The notes below the pieces were generated by a model that was not told the origin of the DNA, ran no database searches, and was given only the letters and a program-made list of their open reading frames with translations. The translations under genes were made by a program, and so were the position numbers. Of a stretch of DNA of 64,000 bases, positions 48,207 through 61,600 are shown piece by piece. Position 1 is the first letter of the stretch. Each line of letters opens with the position of its first letter. Source of the stretch: Mermis nigrescens (Eukaryota; Nematoda; Enoplea; Mermithida; Mermithidae); contig JAVLUZ010000144.1 of NCBI GenBank assembly GCA_036768485.1, positions 712,281-776,280 on the forward strand, written 5' to 3'.

Positions 48207-51200
48207 GTGAGCTAAGATTTTTGTGGCCTAACTGCTTTATTTAAGGTTAATGCTTCAACGAGTGGTCAAAAATTTTAAGCTTTGAATTTCAAATTGATAT
48301 TACGGACAAAAAGACATTTTTCGACGTTTCTCATATCAGGCTCTATCTATTGACATCATGAATTGGATACGTGGGCAACGACTTGAGTTTGGGTGAGTTT
48401 AGGAATCCATAAATTTTAATGGTCCAGAAAAGTGCCGAAAATTTGATGGTACGTGCAAAAGCACCTACTTTTTCGGCTTTTTTATATAAAGATCTATTTA
48501 TTTGCATCAAAAAATCGCTAAAAAAGCGAAAAACTCATTGAATTCTGAGGGTTTTCGACTTCTGAAGTTTTTTCGAATTCTGAGGGGTCTTTTGCATAAT
48601 GGGACCATGCGTGCTCAAAGCCCATCCAATAAGAACGTGCGTAACCACCGTCCATGTTGCTTCAATGAAACGAACTTTAAATTTACCAGCTGAGTAGATA
48701 TCGCTCTGGGATGTCTAGTGCGGTTTGATTCCAGTCGGGACGTTTTGCTACAAAATAGTTTTTTAGGCGTGCACGCATATTTCACATGACCAATATGAAA
48801 AAAATAATAATAGGGAACAAATTGATGGTTTTTGTAATTCGCATGGAATGAATCAACCGCAGCTCATATCTTCAATTTTCGTGTTTTTCGACGGAGTGAA
48901 TAGCAAAGGCTACTCGATATGCTTACTGAGTTAGTTGTATAACTATTTTTGCGTTTCAATATGCACAGATACTGATTCGCATTTTCGCTTGTTTTTCGTC
49001 TTTTCTCCTCGTAAATATATAGCTGAACCTCTGGAGAAGTCACTTTTACGCAAAAATCATTATTTACAGTGTGATTTTCTGGTTACTTGTGTCGGCTGAA
49101 GTGCTCGTGATAGCGTCTTATTCAGAATCTTTCCCGCATAGCTTATCCTTTTATATGCACGTCTTTACAATTATGCTTCACTCTTTATGAGTCATTGAGC
49201 TTCAAAACCTTTTGTTGTGATAGCAGAGCAGGAAGATTATTGCTAATAAATTTTATTATTCTGGCCGGATTCTTTTAACGGAAGATAAGTCGACAAAATG
49301 GCCTTTTACCCGCACCGCTTATTTTTAAATTCAGTGAGAAAACGTTGCGCAGATTAAATACGTGTTATTAGTCATAGTCGTACGCAGAGGCGTAACCAGG
49401 ATTTCATTTCAGGGTGGGAAACCCTACATTTTTGAAGTCCTATATCTCGAAAGCCATCGGGAGAAAGGCGAAAATGATGGCATTTTCGAGATTTTCTCGA
49501 TGAGATCTATACCATGGTGAAGAAAAAGTTAGAGTTCAAAGAAATCTAAATTTTCTTGCTTGATTTTAAAGCTTGAATTTAAAAAATCTATCGTTAAACT
49601 TATCTGTATGACTAATTTCTTAGTACCAAGTTTAAGATTAATTCGAAATTATTGTCTTTGCTTTTAATTTTGTGGTTTCTGAAAGAAGACTAATGCAGGA
49701 AATATTAAATTGGCGCGAAGTGCCGAAAAACTTTGACATATTCGCTATTGTTCAATGAAGTCTGGGCTTTTAAGTCAAAAAATATAATATAAAATAAGAA
49801 TTCTTGTGCGAAGCGCCGGGAAATTTTGAATTCATCAGCTTCAATACTGTGCTTAAAATGTATTGGTTGTCCTTCTAGTAGACATTGAGAATTTTGAATT
49901 TTTTCCATTGGTAAAGCGGGGACCCTAAGAGCATAAACATTTTTCCTCATTTCGGGGGAGGGCTTTTCATATCTGATCTATTTCATGCAATTTTGGGCAT
50001 TGTTAATAAAGATTTTTTATGTGTAAAATTGACATTTTTTGGTCACTTCGGTATCGAAATGTCATATGTATCCATTTTTGTACAAATTTTATTTTTTCAT
50101 TGTATTTGCCTGGATTATCTGTAATTTTTAAATAAATTTAGAGGTAGTTTATCCAATTGGACAAGCAACTATGAAGTCCACGACGTAATGGCATGTACTG
50201 TTTGTGGCTTCTCGCTGCCTCACGATTGCTAGCCATAAATTTTTATCATAAAACCGATAAGTCATTTTGCTTTCAACTTACGTTTTTAGTACTAAAAATA
50301 TTCATTCTTCTGTGACCGTGAATTCTAATGAGTTATTAAGATTTTTAATTAATTACCAGCTCAATATATTATCGTAAAAATAAAAAATATATAGGGAGTT
50401 TCTTTTTTTGTGATTTTGCGCGTCCTTCTCTTAACATCAAACCATAATTACGAATAATTAGCCGAAAAGATGTTCTTGCTCGTCTATTCTCGAGGCGCTT
50501 TCTTTCTATTATCTTTTTCAATTTTCTAGCAAAATTTTCTGACGGGGTTTTTTAATTTTGTTATTATTGTAATATTATTATTAAGTAAGCGCGTGGCACT
50601 CGTATAAGCATATCCGTTGCACGCTTTTCATTATGACACCCAATTATCGAGCTCATTAACAGTTTTTTGCTAAATCTGGGCGACTTAAAAAGCGACGACA
50701 ACGATGCCGTCGCGAATCCAAGGTAACGGATTATATAACGTGAATGATGAGCTATTTCCAGAAATGATAAGCTTATTTCCAGAGGCTATAGCTGGCCGCA
50801 AGACTCGTTTTGCATTCATTGATTAGAATGGACTTGTGTGCGGTGAAATAAGCTTTTTAAGGGATTTCGTTCATGTTTTCGACGTATATTATACGTTACG
50901 TAGTAATTTTCACTGTCATGGCCATCCCATTTTTAATTACTATGGTTTTTATCATCTCTTATCGATAAACTAATTTAATCGAAGCAGATGTACATGCGTA
51001 CGTATTTGTATTATCACTTAGAAATTTCATTAAAAAGCTGACATTTCAACCAGAAAGTTTTTGAGCAGAAAACCACTAATTTTTTATGCCACACGCTCAT
51101 TTTTTAGTGTTTAATCATCAATAGTGCGACGCTTCACGCTTTCGAATTGTGCGTCTATTTATAGTAGGCATTTGCTACTGAATCGTCTGGGGTTTTCAAA

Positions 51201-54200
51201 TACGTGGACCTCATAATGCAGAATTGGGAATTTTTAAGGGAAAATAAGCAAAACAAGGCCAGAAATAGATGAAAATCGCATTTTTTGCAAAAGTGCCTTG
51301 AAAACTGATCAGGAACTGTGGATTATACTAACGCTATTTCAACATGTAGACCAGCTTTTACCCCTTTTAGCTCAAAAAATATCTGTCTGACCCCTCCCCA
51401 AAGACCATCCGTGCTGCGCATCTGAGGTTGTAATCAGCGAGAAGGTTTGAAATGATGGGAGAAGTTTCCATTTTGGAGAAGGTTGACCGGTCTTGAGAGT
51501 GCGCAAGTTATCACTTCAGGGCTTATCTATTATTTGATTGGAAATTGGTCAGACAAAACCTGATTTATGTTATTAAGGTACAAAACGCTTAAAAATTGAC
51601 TCGCGTTATGCGAGTCGTGTGAATGCAAGACCTGAATAACACGGGGACATACATAATCTGGAGGGTTTGGGGGATTCCACCTCAGCCCAGTAAAATTTTC
51701 AATCCCAGAAACTTTTTCGTTCGCCCAGACTATTAGATTTTTCTAAAAAAACCGTAGTAACGTTGTTGTTTTATGTGTTTACATTTTATTTAACTTTTGG
51801 CACAAAAGTGTCAAAATTTCGACGTTTCGCGCCATATATTCATTCTTGACTATATTTTGCCCAATTCACTCGATTTTTACATATTTTTCGGATGTATTTT
51901 TAATTATCATGTTTTAGAAAACAGAGCACAATGAGAAACGTCAAGCAATGATGTTTTTGACGCATTAGTACCTCTCGTTTTTGAGCTCAAAAAATACATC
52001 TTACAAATTTTTTAATTTCATTCCCAGAATTCTTATGCTCTTCATTTCTGGACGCGGAGTCTGGATATCTAGATGGACAAGACGGAAATTATTTGGAAGA
52101 TAATAAGACAAAACGAAGGCAAGAATAGAATCGAAAATAGTAAAAATAGCCGACTCGCAGATCGCAAATGAAGATTCAAATAAATTTCAAAGCTCAATAG
52201 AGCCGTTCGGCTGACCCCTTCTAGTATTTTACTAATATTTTAGTCTCAAATTAGTCTTTTCTGCTCAACGATCATAACGTGCATATGAGGTTTAAAAGTA
52301 TTTCAATCCAATGATATGTTAAGGATTCCGGAAACTTCATGTCGTATTTTTGTAAAAAAATCTTCTCATTTAGGTTTGAGGTAGTCCAACTTGTATTCAA
52401 AAATTATGGCTTTCGCTCAAATTTTAACGGAAAACCCGATTTTTACAAATATGTCTTCAAAAGACCCACCATTGCAGAGTAGGTTTTTAAAATATGCTTT
52501 CTCCTATTATACAGAAAACCTCTAGTTAGCAAAATACTAGAAGGGGTGAGCCGAACGGCTCTATTGAGCGTTCTGATGTTTTGAAGGATCCTGTGCTCTT
52601 TGTCATCAAATTATCGATTAGAATTTTTTGACAATTTTATCAAAAAAGGATATACCATGTATCGTGTAACGTAGCAAATAATATAGAGTGAGCTTTAATT
52701 GCATTCCTGTTCAGAAAATACGACCAGGAACTGAAAAAAATCGACAGCCTCATCGAGCAGCAAAAAGCTAATGCGTTAAAGGCCGCAGGCGTAATGGATA
52801 CGGCCACGTGTCAAATTTGTCATAAGACCAAATTCGCCGATGGGGTTGGGAAAAAGTGCCAATTTTGTCAGCTCAAATCTTGCGCTAGATGCAGCAGTTG
52901 CATGAAAATGAGAGATAAAGTATTCGCATTTAGCTGTAGTTTTCATGATTGCACATGCGCAGATAGATTCGAATTCTCGAGCACACATAATCTTGGGGTT
53001 CGTAGGTTTTAACCCTCCATAAATATTTTCACCCCTATCTGAACCAGAATTTTTCACCCCCTTCTCCCCAGCATGTTTGATTTTCCGAAGCAATCGTAGA
53101 AATTGTGCTGCTATTATTCCAGCATGTGCACACCTGTGAATCCGGTCAGTGAACGATCTACTGTTTTTTCTTGTTTAAATGGTCGGTGTACTCGACCCAA
53201 TGTAGTTTGGTTAAGCATTTGAGCGGTCAGTACTTGTTTACTGCGTGGGAATAGGGCTTTTCAGCTCGCCAAAATTACGGTCAAAAGGTCGTGGACCCTG
53301 TGTTTTCGGTTAAGTATGAAAAAGACAGGATGACAAAAATGGACTATAGTGTTTCGTGGTTTGCGTCGCAACGAAGCCACATTACGACCAATTGTTTAAC
53401 GTCACGTATAAATCCTGGAACACGTAAAATCCATTATATTGTGACAAATGCATAACCCCCAGAAAAACTTGTTACCCGTATATCTATCTGGACATTGGTG
53501 GAAAAAGATGCATAAAAAGACGTCTTTTTGGAATTTTCGGACGAACGAAATTCCAAGACATTTTCCATTTATTTAAAATTTTGTTTACCTTTTTTATTTG
53601 ACTAACTTTTGTACGTGAAAATTATTTTTAGGTGGTTGGCTTCTTTTCTAGCCTTCAGGGCAAATAAGTATTACTGACTACTAACTACGAGTACATAGCA
53701 ATTATCCAGGTGCAGAAAAGTACAAAGGATTGACCGCTTTGATGATATCTTATCAAAGTAAAGTAGGTCGAATACACCGACCAGTGTAAACAAAAAGATT
53801 ACTTGAGTACCAGAACCAACCGAATTCACAAGTGTACTCATATTAGAATAATACCAATTGTGCTAATTTAAGCGTTTTTAGCGATCTTTTGGCTCAAAGG
53901 TACCCGATTTTCGGCTTTTTGCGTTATATACTCGTTTTTATTATACTTTGATTAATTTATTCGAATTCTTTCATATTATTTAGACATTTTTTATTCTTTT
54001 TGTGTTCTAAAAAGGAAGAGCATTGTCAGAAACGCCAAAAAATGGTGTTTTTAACGCATACCTATCGTTTTTGAGCCCCAAAAAGGCACTTTAGAACAAA
54101 GTTTTGGTTTTAAGACGTCAGAACTCCCATGCTGTGCATGTCTGGTCTGGACCCTCAGTTGTTGGGATGTACAACTTTCTGAAAGGATAAGACAAAATTA

Positions 54201-57200
54201 AGACGAAAAATGGATGGAAAATTAAAAGTCTTGCAAAGTTTGGAAAACTAAGCTGAAAAGGAGCATCGAGGATATTTTTGCGCTATTTTAGATTTGTTCT
54301 AATTTTGTGCCAATTTTCAAGATTCTTTATGTAGATCAATAGGCTCTCTGGCCGAACATCTCCCCTCTCCCGCAGACCGTCATTATTCGTCTCTGTTGTA
54401 TCCCCACTGATAGACAAAGGGGAAAATTATCTGGAAAAATATGAACAGAAATGAGCAAAAAGCTTTAAATTGATCAGATGCTGTAAATTGAGGTCTTTTC
54501 TGTGCTATTTTAACATTTGCATAATTTTTTACGACTATTTTATATCAGCAAAGCTCGTAAATGTAACAGATAAAAATTTTGGTAGCGGGTCCCTGGCCAT
54601 TCTTTAGGAGAGAGGGGTAAATGACCTTCAATTTTTGGCCAAAACTGACAAAAAACACCTAAAAATGGTCAAAAATGCAAAATTTCGCCAAAAATCGGGG
54701 ATAGGAGATGCGGGGCTCAGAAATTTACAAAAAATTTTTGAATTGGGAAGGATGAGGGGACGACCGACTTTCGGTAGGGATTCCCCAAACCCCCTGTTAC
54801 ATGTTTGGTGAAGCTCATTCGCTATGTTCATGATAATGGTGTGCTTAAAAGTCATCCGTGCTTACAGTGTTCACTGTTTGCTGCATTTTCTTTTTGCTTT
54901 TGCTTCTTGTCATATGCTGCACACTATTAGTTTTTTCGTATCTCATTTTCGTTTTCAAAGTGGCTTAGCTTCTTTTAAGATCTAATTTGTCAACAGATAT
55001 TTATAATTTTTTTGAATAAATTTAAGAATTCATTAAAAATAAAAAAGGATTTTAAATAAACTTGTACACCGGGAAACGTCTAAATAATGCAAGTGTTAAT
55101 ATAATTAAGAGTGTTTTGAGGACCTTCTCAACCTCAATTCGTTACTGTGTGTGATGGTTTGTAGCGAACGTCGCTGTTTATTTCCATAAATTTAATACCT
55201 TTTATTGAGTTTTTATTTTTTCAAATAAATTGGTTCGTCTCCTTTATATTAAAACGCGTATTTTCCGCTTAAACCCGTAAACAGAGGTTCCGTTATTTCT
55301 ATGTCTTATAAGCATATCTCCTTTGCGCACTAGACGTTCGCGTTTTAAGCTTTATCTCAAACAATGAATAAAATAATTAATAATTAATTTTAAAAAACAA
55401 TTAAAAAATGAAAAAAATAATCAAAAATCAAGTCGTAATTACTGTGGATATATGCAACTGCGTTAAAAATTAATCGATAATGTCAGACTGTCTGGGCCTG
55501 CTCATTGTGTCAAAAAAGGCAGAGTCTGAGGGCCAAAACCGCCCCGTGGGCTAACAGACAGGCGAGCGAGGAGCGTGCTCCCAAGGAGGTGGATAAGGAT
55601 AAGGCGATTGCCCGAAAAAAGAAGTCTCTCGAATGGTCGACCAGATCCGGATCGCTTCAAGAATCGATCGATTTAGATAAGCAAAATCAAAGATCGCCTG
55701 TGAAGAAGCAGAGTTTGGGAGCAGAAGGGCGTCCGAAAGAAGAGAGTCCGAGAAGCGGTCAAAGGTCAAGGAACGGAGACCAAAGTGCAGCGGCTGGAAA
55801 AGTACTGCTTTGCATATGTTTTTGAGTTCTCAGTTTTCAAAAAAGTGTAAGTAGAACAAGGTGGGGTAATTATCGGTATCCATGGGTGCGGGGGTGGAGA
55901 CCCCCGAGAATTAGTTAGAACCTCCACAAATCCATAGACCCCCAGAATTGAATTTTAGGCATGTTTTTTGGGATTTCTGTCAGTTTTACACCACCCAGAC
56001 CTCCAAATTTTGGCTAATGCCCATGTTTGCATGGGTTACACTCGTGCTTTAAACCCCAGTGAATCAAAAAAATTTTCGCCAATACGCGCGATATTAATAA
56101 TGAATGACAAAAATTCAACTCAGTGATACGATTTCAACAATTAACAGCTTAACAATTTATAACACTACAATTCTACAAAATAAAACTTAATACGCTTACA
56201 TGTAAGAAAGGATGGTTACCCTACACTAAATTTATATCGTTCTCCTATCTTTCCGAAAATCGAGATTCTTCGACCCTTAGTGACTTTTAGGCAAAAAATC
56301 GCGTTTTGAGGCAATTCGTAGGTTTTTCATTTTTGATCAAAAATAGGTCGTTTAGCCCAACCTGCAGGGTCGACTAACTCCCACCCCAGCTAAAATGTTG
56401 AGTCATGTTGACGCTTAAGTTAGCTGCTTCAGATTCTTACACTTTTTAGTCAATTCACATCGATTTAAATAATTGCGCGCAATATCCATCAGATATTTGC
56501 CAGAACTGTGTCGCACCATCTTGAAATATTGTCGAAAGGCAAATTTCATGATTAAAAATTCGTTTGATCGTAGTCAAACGATTTTTTATTTACAATTTTT
56601 CACTGTTTTGTTTATATAGTGTAAATAAAAATGTGTCTATACCGTAATCACTGTATACACTTTTCGTATATAAAAAGTTGCGCCGCATTTTACTATTGCG
56701 GCAAATATATCATGTAGATTGGATTCGTTCCAGAGCGTTGTTATCCTTGACGTTTTTTCTATTTACTCTGTTTTTTACTATTGCTGCCATTCATGTGTTT
56801 TTGTCGTGTAACGCATGGTCCTCTTTCATTTTTTTGTTGTGTGTGTCAGCTATCATCACTTATCCTAAAAGCATTCATACATGCATAGAATATTTACTTA
56901 ATCATATGCTAATTACAGAACTTACAGTTTTTTAAAAAACCGAAAAATTAATGCAATAATCTGCATCGGAGCTCAATGTAATGTGCGAGTAATCTTTTTT
57001 GCGCCATGATGTTGCTTTTTGATACATTCTTTTCTAGGTAGATTAAGATAAGAAAAGATAGAATAATATTTCACTGCATCACGAAATATAATTAATGTTG
57101 GGTAAGAGTGAAGAGAGAGGCACCAAAACTAGGCATAATATAAATGTCAAAAAAACCAGGCTAAGATCAAACAGTGTTGTGCAGAGTCATAGTGGCAATG

Positions 57201-58601
57201 CGCTTATCTTCGAACATACTTATGGTTATGATCAGGGTATCTGTGCCGAAAGTGTGAGCTTTTAAATTTTCCGGACATTAATTAATATAATGATTTAAAA
57301 AAATTAGCTGACATTCAAACGAGTTTTAATTATCTATATCGAATTCTCGAAACGGATGTCGTGGTACATTGAAAATGATCAGAGAAAGCGTCAAGCGTTT
57401 TCCGAATTCTTCTTTTAAAAAATGAAACAGATTATCGCTCGTCAGCTAGCCCCTGAAACTGCTGGGAATTCTCCAATAACTAGCGGAATTCAAGCAAATT
57501 TTGCAAGTTATCAGCTTCCTTCTTACAGGCAGACACAGTTTGGGGATTCTGAAAGGTTTTAAGAGCAGGAAATTTCTTTAAAGTGTCTCTTTTAGCCCGA
57601 AAAACGTTGGATACGCGCGAAAAACATTTCTCAGACGATTCCGTTTTTTCTTTATCTTCTCAGTTCGAACAAGTTCGAATAAATTGAAGAAAGTATGCTT
57701 AAAAACGCGTATATGAAGCGCCGAAAATTTTACACGCTTGAGCAAGCAGATAGCTTAAAAAGCGCATAAAACAGCAACTATTCAACGGATTTTCTGAAAA
57801 ATCGCGAATTCAGGAGAGGGAGTGAAAAAGTTCCTGGGTTTGGGTGAAATCACACATAAACCGGCGCAGAATTTAGGTGTGGGTCTCCGGCAAGTTTTTA
57901 AAAGGGAGTGCATGAGTTCCAATTTTTGGCTAAAAATGGCCTAAAAACGCAAATTTTGACACGAAATTGGGAGGGGATAGAAAATTTTCCGATTTTGGGG
58001 GATGGAGCGACCAACGTTGGGTGGGGGCATCCCCATCCCTCTATAACACGTATTGGCGAATCCCTCTCCCACAAGATTATGTAAGTGCCTTGCCCTCGTC
58101 CGGTCTCTTACATTTACGCCAAGCCCTGTCGTGCCCTTTTTGCCGAGAATTTCGATCCCTCTCCTTTTTAGGCCAAGAGACAGGTGTTTAGAAGATCGAC
58201 CGAGTTAAGTCTGGATAAAATTCCGTCCGGCGACGACGCGTTAATTAATCGGACGCCGAGTTTCGAAAAAGTTCGTAAAGAATCAGTTATAAAGCACTCG
58301 ATTTCGAAAGAAATCGAGGAAACTCCGCCGCCCGTCGTTTTTTCGGGACAAAGCGCCGAAATAATCGTCGAAAAATCAGTGCCTTACGCGGAGCCGATCG
58401 ATAAACGCGCCGAATCGAGCGATCGAACGCTAATGGTAAGTAATCGCCGAAAAAAGTCGACCGATGACCAAGCCCGGAATTTCGCCCCCGAAAATCCGCT
58501 GGGCTCGTCTAATCAATCGGACGCGGGCCAAAAAGTCAAAAACTTCCTCCCGAACGGCCCGGTATTCGAAAAACAACAACAAAAACAACAACAACAACAG
58601 C

Positions 58602-58672
<71 letters not shown>

Positions 58673-61600
58673 AAACAACAACAACAACAAAAAGAACAAA
58701 GGGAAGCGAAGGAAACGAAATACGCCGAATTGCCCTCGGGCGATCGCCAAATATTTACCGAAACCGAGCGCCGCCCCTCGCCCAAAAATGTCCCAGTACA
58801 TTCTACAGTAAGCCGGACTCAAAACCGTCAGTTTGACGTTGAAGAATCGATTCCGGTCCGGAAAAACGAATGCGGTGCCGCGACGAGGCGCGAAAGAGTA
58901 GGACATAAGCTGGTCCGCCAACAAAAGAGCATTAACGACGAGGTATTGGAAATGGAACAAATTTTAAAAAAATTTAATTAAAAAACTATTTTAAAATAAA
59001 ATTATACTTTAAAATATATTTAAAATAAGAAAAATGGCGTATGATCAATAAAGGCTAGAGCCGAGTGCGATTCAAAAATTAATCGAATTTCAACGCGCGA
59101 GTAGACGTTCTGATGAATCCTCATCGTTAATAAGTTTTGCATTCGCAAAGAAGATATTCGTTCACTAAGTTATTTATCTTAAAATTAGTTTTGTTTTATT
59201 ATTTTTATCGTTTTTTGACGGCCCTAATAAAAGTGAATTTGAGTAAAAATTTAAATCGAAAATTTAACACGTTGAAATATGGAATATAAAGGCAAGTCGA
59301 TCAGTTTGACGAGACCAGACGTACTTGCATGTACAGCATGGAAATTTGAGGGGGTCGGTCCCGAATTTCGTTCTTGAATTAATTTTGAATTTTGAATAAT
59401 TTTAAAATTTAACATGCCTCTTTTGGCTTAAAACGATGGGAATATAATAGAAACTCTAATTTTCGACGTTTCTGACCGTACTATTTCTTTCAAGAACATC
59501 GAATTTCGAAAAGTCTTCAGAAAAAATGTCACAAAATTTATGCGAAAAATATAAATTCATCAAAAAAGATGCCACAAAATTTATGCGAAAAATATATTGA
59601 TCCGTTTGGGCCAAAAAATTGATATATTTGGGGCAAAGAGACGTTTAAAACGTTCAACATATCATACTCTTTTATTTTATCTGGAAAATGCAAATTATGG
59701 AGGCCAGCAAGTTTTTTGCCGTGTTCAGCAGCCATTCTGGGAAATAACTGAAATAGCATTGCTACGAAATACTCGCAATAGTCTGCCTTTGCCCCTATCA
59801 ATCGTCAACTTGTCTGCAGAACTTTTGCTCAGACAGTTTTATTTACATAAGCCCCGAATTTGATCCAATATCGAAATTTTCTATTCCACATTTTTTACAA
59901 ATCGTTTAAACATTCGAATACGCTGTAACTTTTTTTGTCGATTCCCTTTGTCAGTCGATTTTCATTTTGAATTACTGATTTTTCGACTGATATTGTGTAG
60001 ATTAAGTAATGGATCAAATGATTAACCAGTTGATTGATTAATAAATTATATGAATTAATGATTAATCAGTGAAGAGATCGATTTGTTATACGAGGAAAAG
60101 TTTAATTAGACGGTTTATTAATAAGTACTTATATTAGATTACCGGTAAAAAGCGTAAAAATAGATTTTCTTAAAATTCAGTCATTTTCTCCACGGATTAA
60201 AATTTCTCAGGCCAGAATTCATATTGAATCCGAGCCTGGTTTCTCTGGTTACTGCCAAAACGTAATCGATTATTCATCGTCCGATGATGACGTTGACAGA
60301 AATGGCCGAAAAATTGGCAATAGAGCCGCAAAAAGCGACCTGCCTAATCGACCGTCCAGCTCGAATAATTATTACCGTACGTTTTAATTAATAAATAATT
60401 TTCAACCACATAATGAATCAATTAACTAATTTATTAATTGTAAGATTTTACCATAAAGTTTAGCTAAAAAACGTTGTCAATTCACTAGTTTACAACGAAT
60501 CGAATAGCATGCAATACGAAATTGCGAAACAATTTGGGGCATATCAGAATAAAAGAGGATAAAAGTGAATTTACGGATAAAATAACTACTTATAAATACT
60601 TCTAATTTATAAATTAAGTAATGATGAAAATAAATCAAATTAATTGAATAAACTTAAAAAAATAAACAAAATTAATTAAAAAAATTAAATTGATTAGTAA
60701 AATTAAAAAATACATTTATAAATCAAGCGATTAGAGTAATTAATTGATTAATCGTATTAACGAGCAAGTATGCAAGCTTAAGTATTTATAAAAGAAACAT
60801 ATACGATTTTTCAGTACAGCTTTTTTTGGTCGTTCATTTTTCTGAACTAAAAATTCTATATTTTGTTCAATTCTATTTTGCGTTATTCAAAATTCTATAT
60901 GATTCCATATTTTATTTTTATTTCTATATTTTGTAATTTTACTCCTCACTCGAAATCTAGAAAACTTGTCATTCCTTTGAAAATTTCGGGCATGCATAAT
61001 CTGCAACTTGGGCTGCAAATCTTTTAAGCTATAATGCGTTTGCGCTTTTAATTTTTTTTAAATTATACTTTGCACATTTGAAACTTTTCAAACTTATTTC
61101 AATTTTTTCAGCTTACTCTCCTTCGTTGCGGCGAACAGCGCAAAGCGATGCTGGTCTTGACACGTACAAGGTAAACATGAAAATATTATTTTGTTGATTT
61201 TATTTCATTTGTTTGTTTACTTATTTGTTTATTTTTTATTTCTTTGTTGAATTTTATTTATGCGTTTTCTAATGATTTATTGATTTATATTTTTTGCGAG
61301 GTCGTTTCACTTTCGTTGCCTACCTGTTCCGAAATGATGATAATATTATTTTATTGTGACATCTTACAACGTATCACTAGTTTGTTTATTAGTTATCACG
61401 TGCGCACTAAATTATGTCATTTTAATTTGAAAAATTAAGTTCGAATCCTGAATTTAGCCGGAAAAAATTTTCACGATGCATTTTTCCTGAGATTGTCTCA
61501 TTTTGCGGACGAACGGAAATAACGTTTTACTCTTTGAGTTAAAAAATTGAAGAAAAGTTAACGGTTTACTCTTTGGCCCTAAAAAATTGGAGGAAACGTT

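Noticed and set aside
49385..49980. CAGAGGCGTAACCAGG as the left end of a transposon
   Set aside because: It looks like a hAT-type terminus but no matching right end or target duplication was found, so it is not called as an element.
52776..53093. Minus-strand 105-codon frame over RIM exon 2
   Set aside because: It is the antisense shadow of a well-supported exon.
56678..56935. Hydrophobic 85-codon frame in RIM intron 3
   Set aside because: It is AT-rich, its hydrophobicity follows from T-rich codons, and it lies inside an intron without conserved features.
58430..58960. Minus-strand frames with long Leu or Cys runs
   Set aside because: They are the antisense shadow of the polyglutamine tract in RIM.
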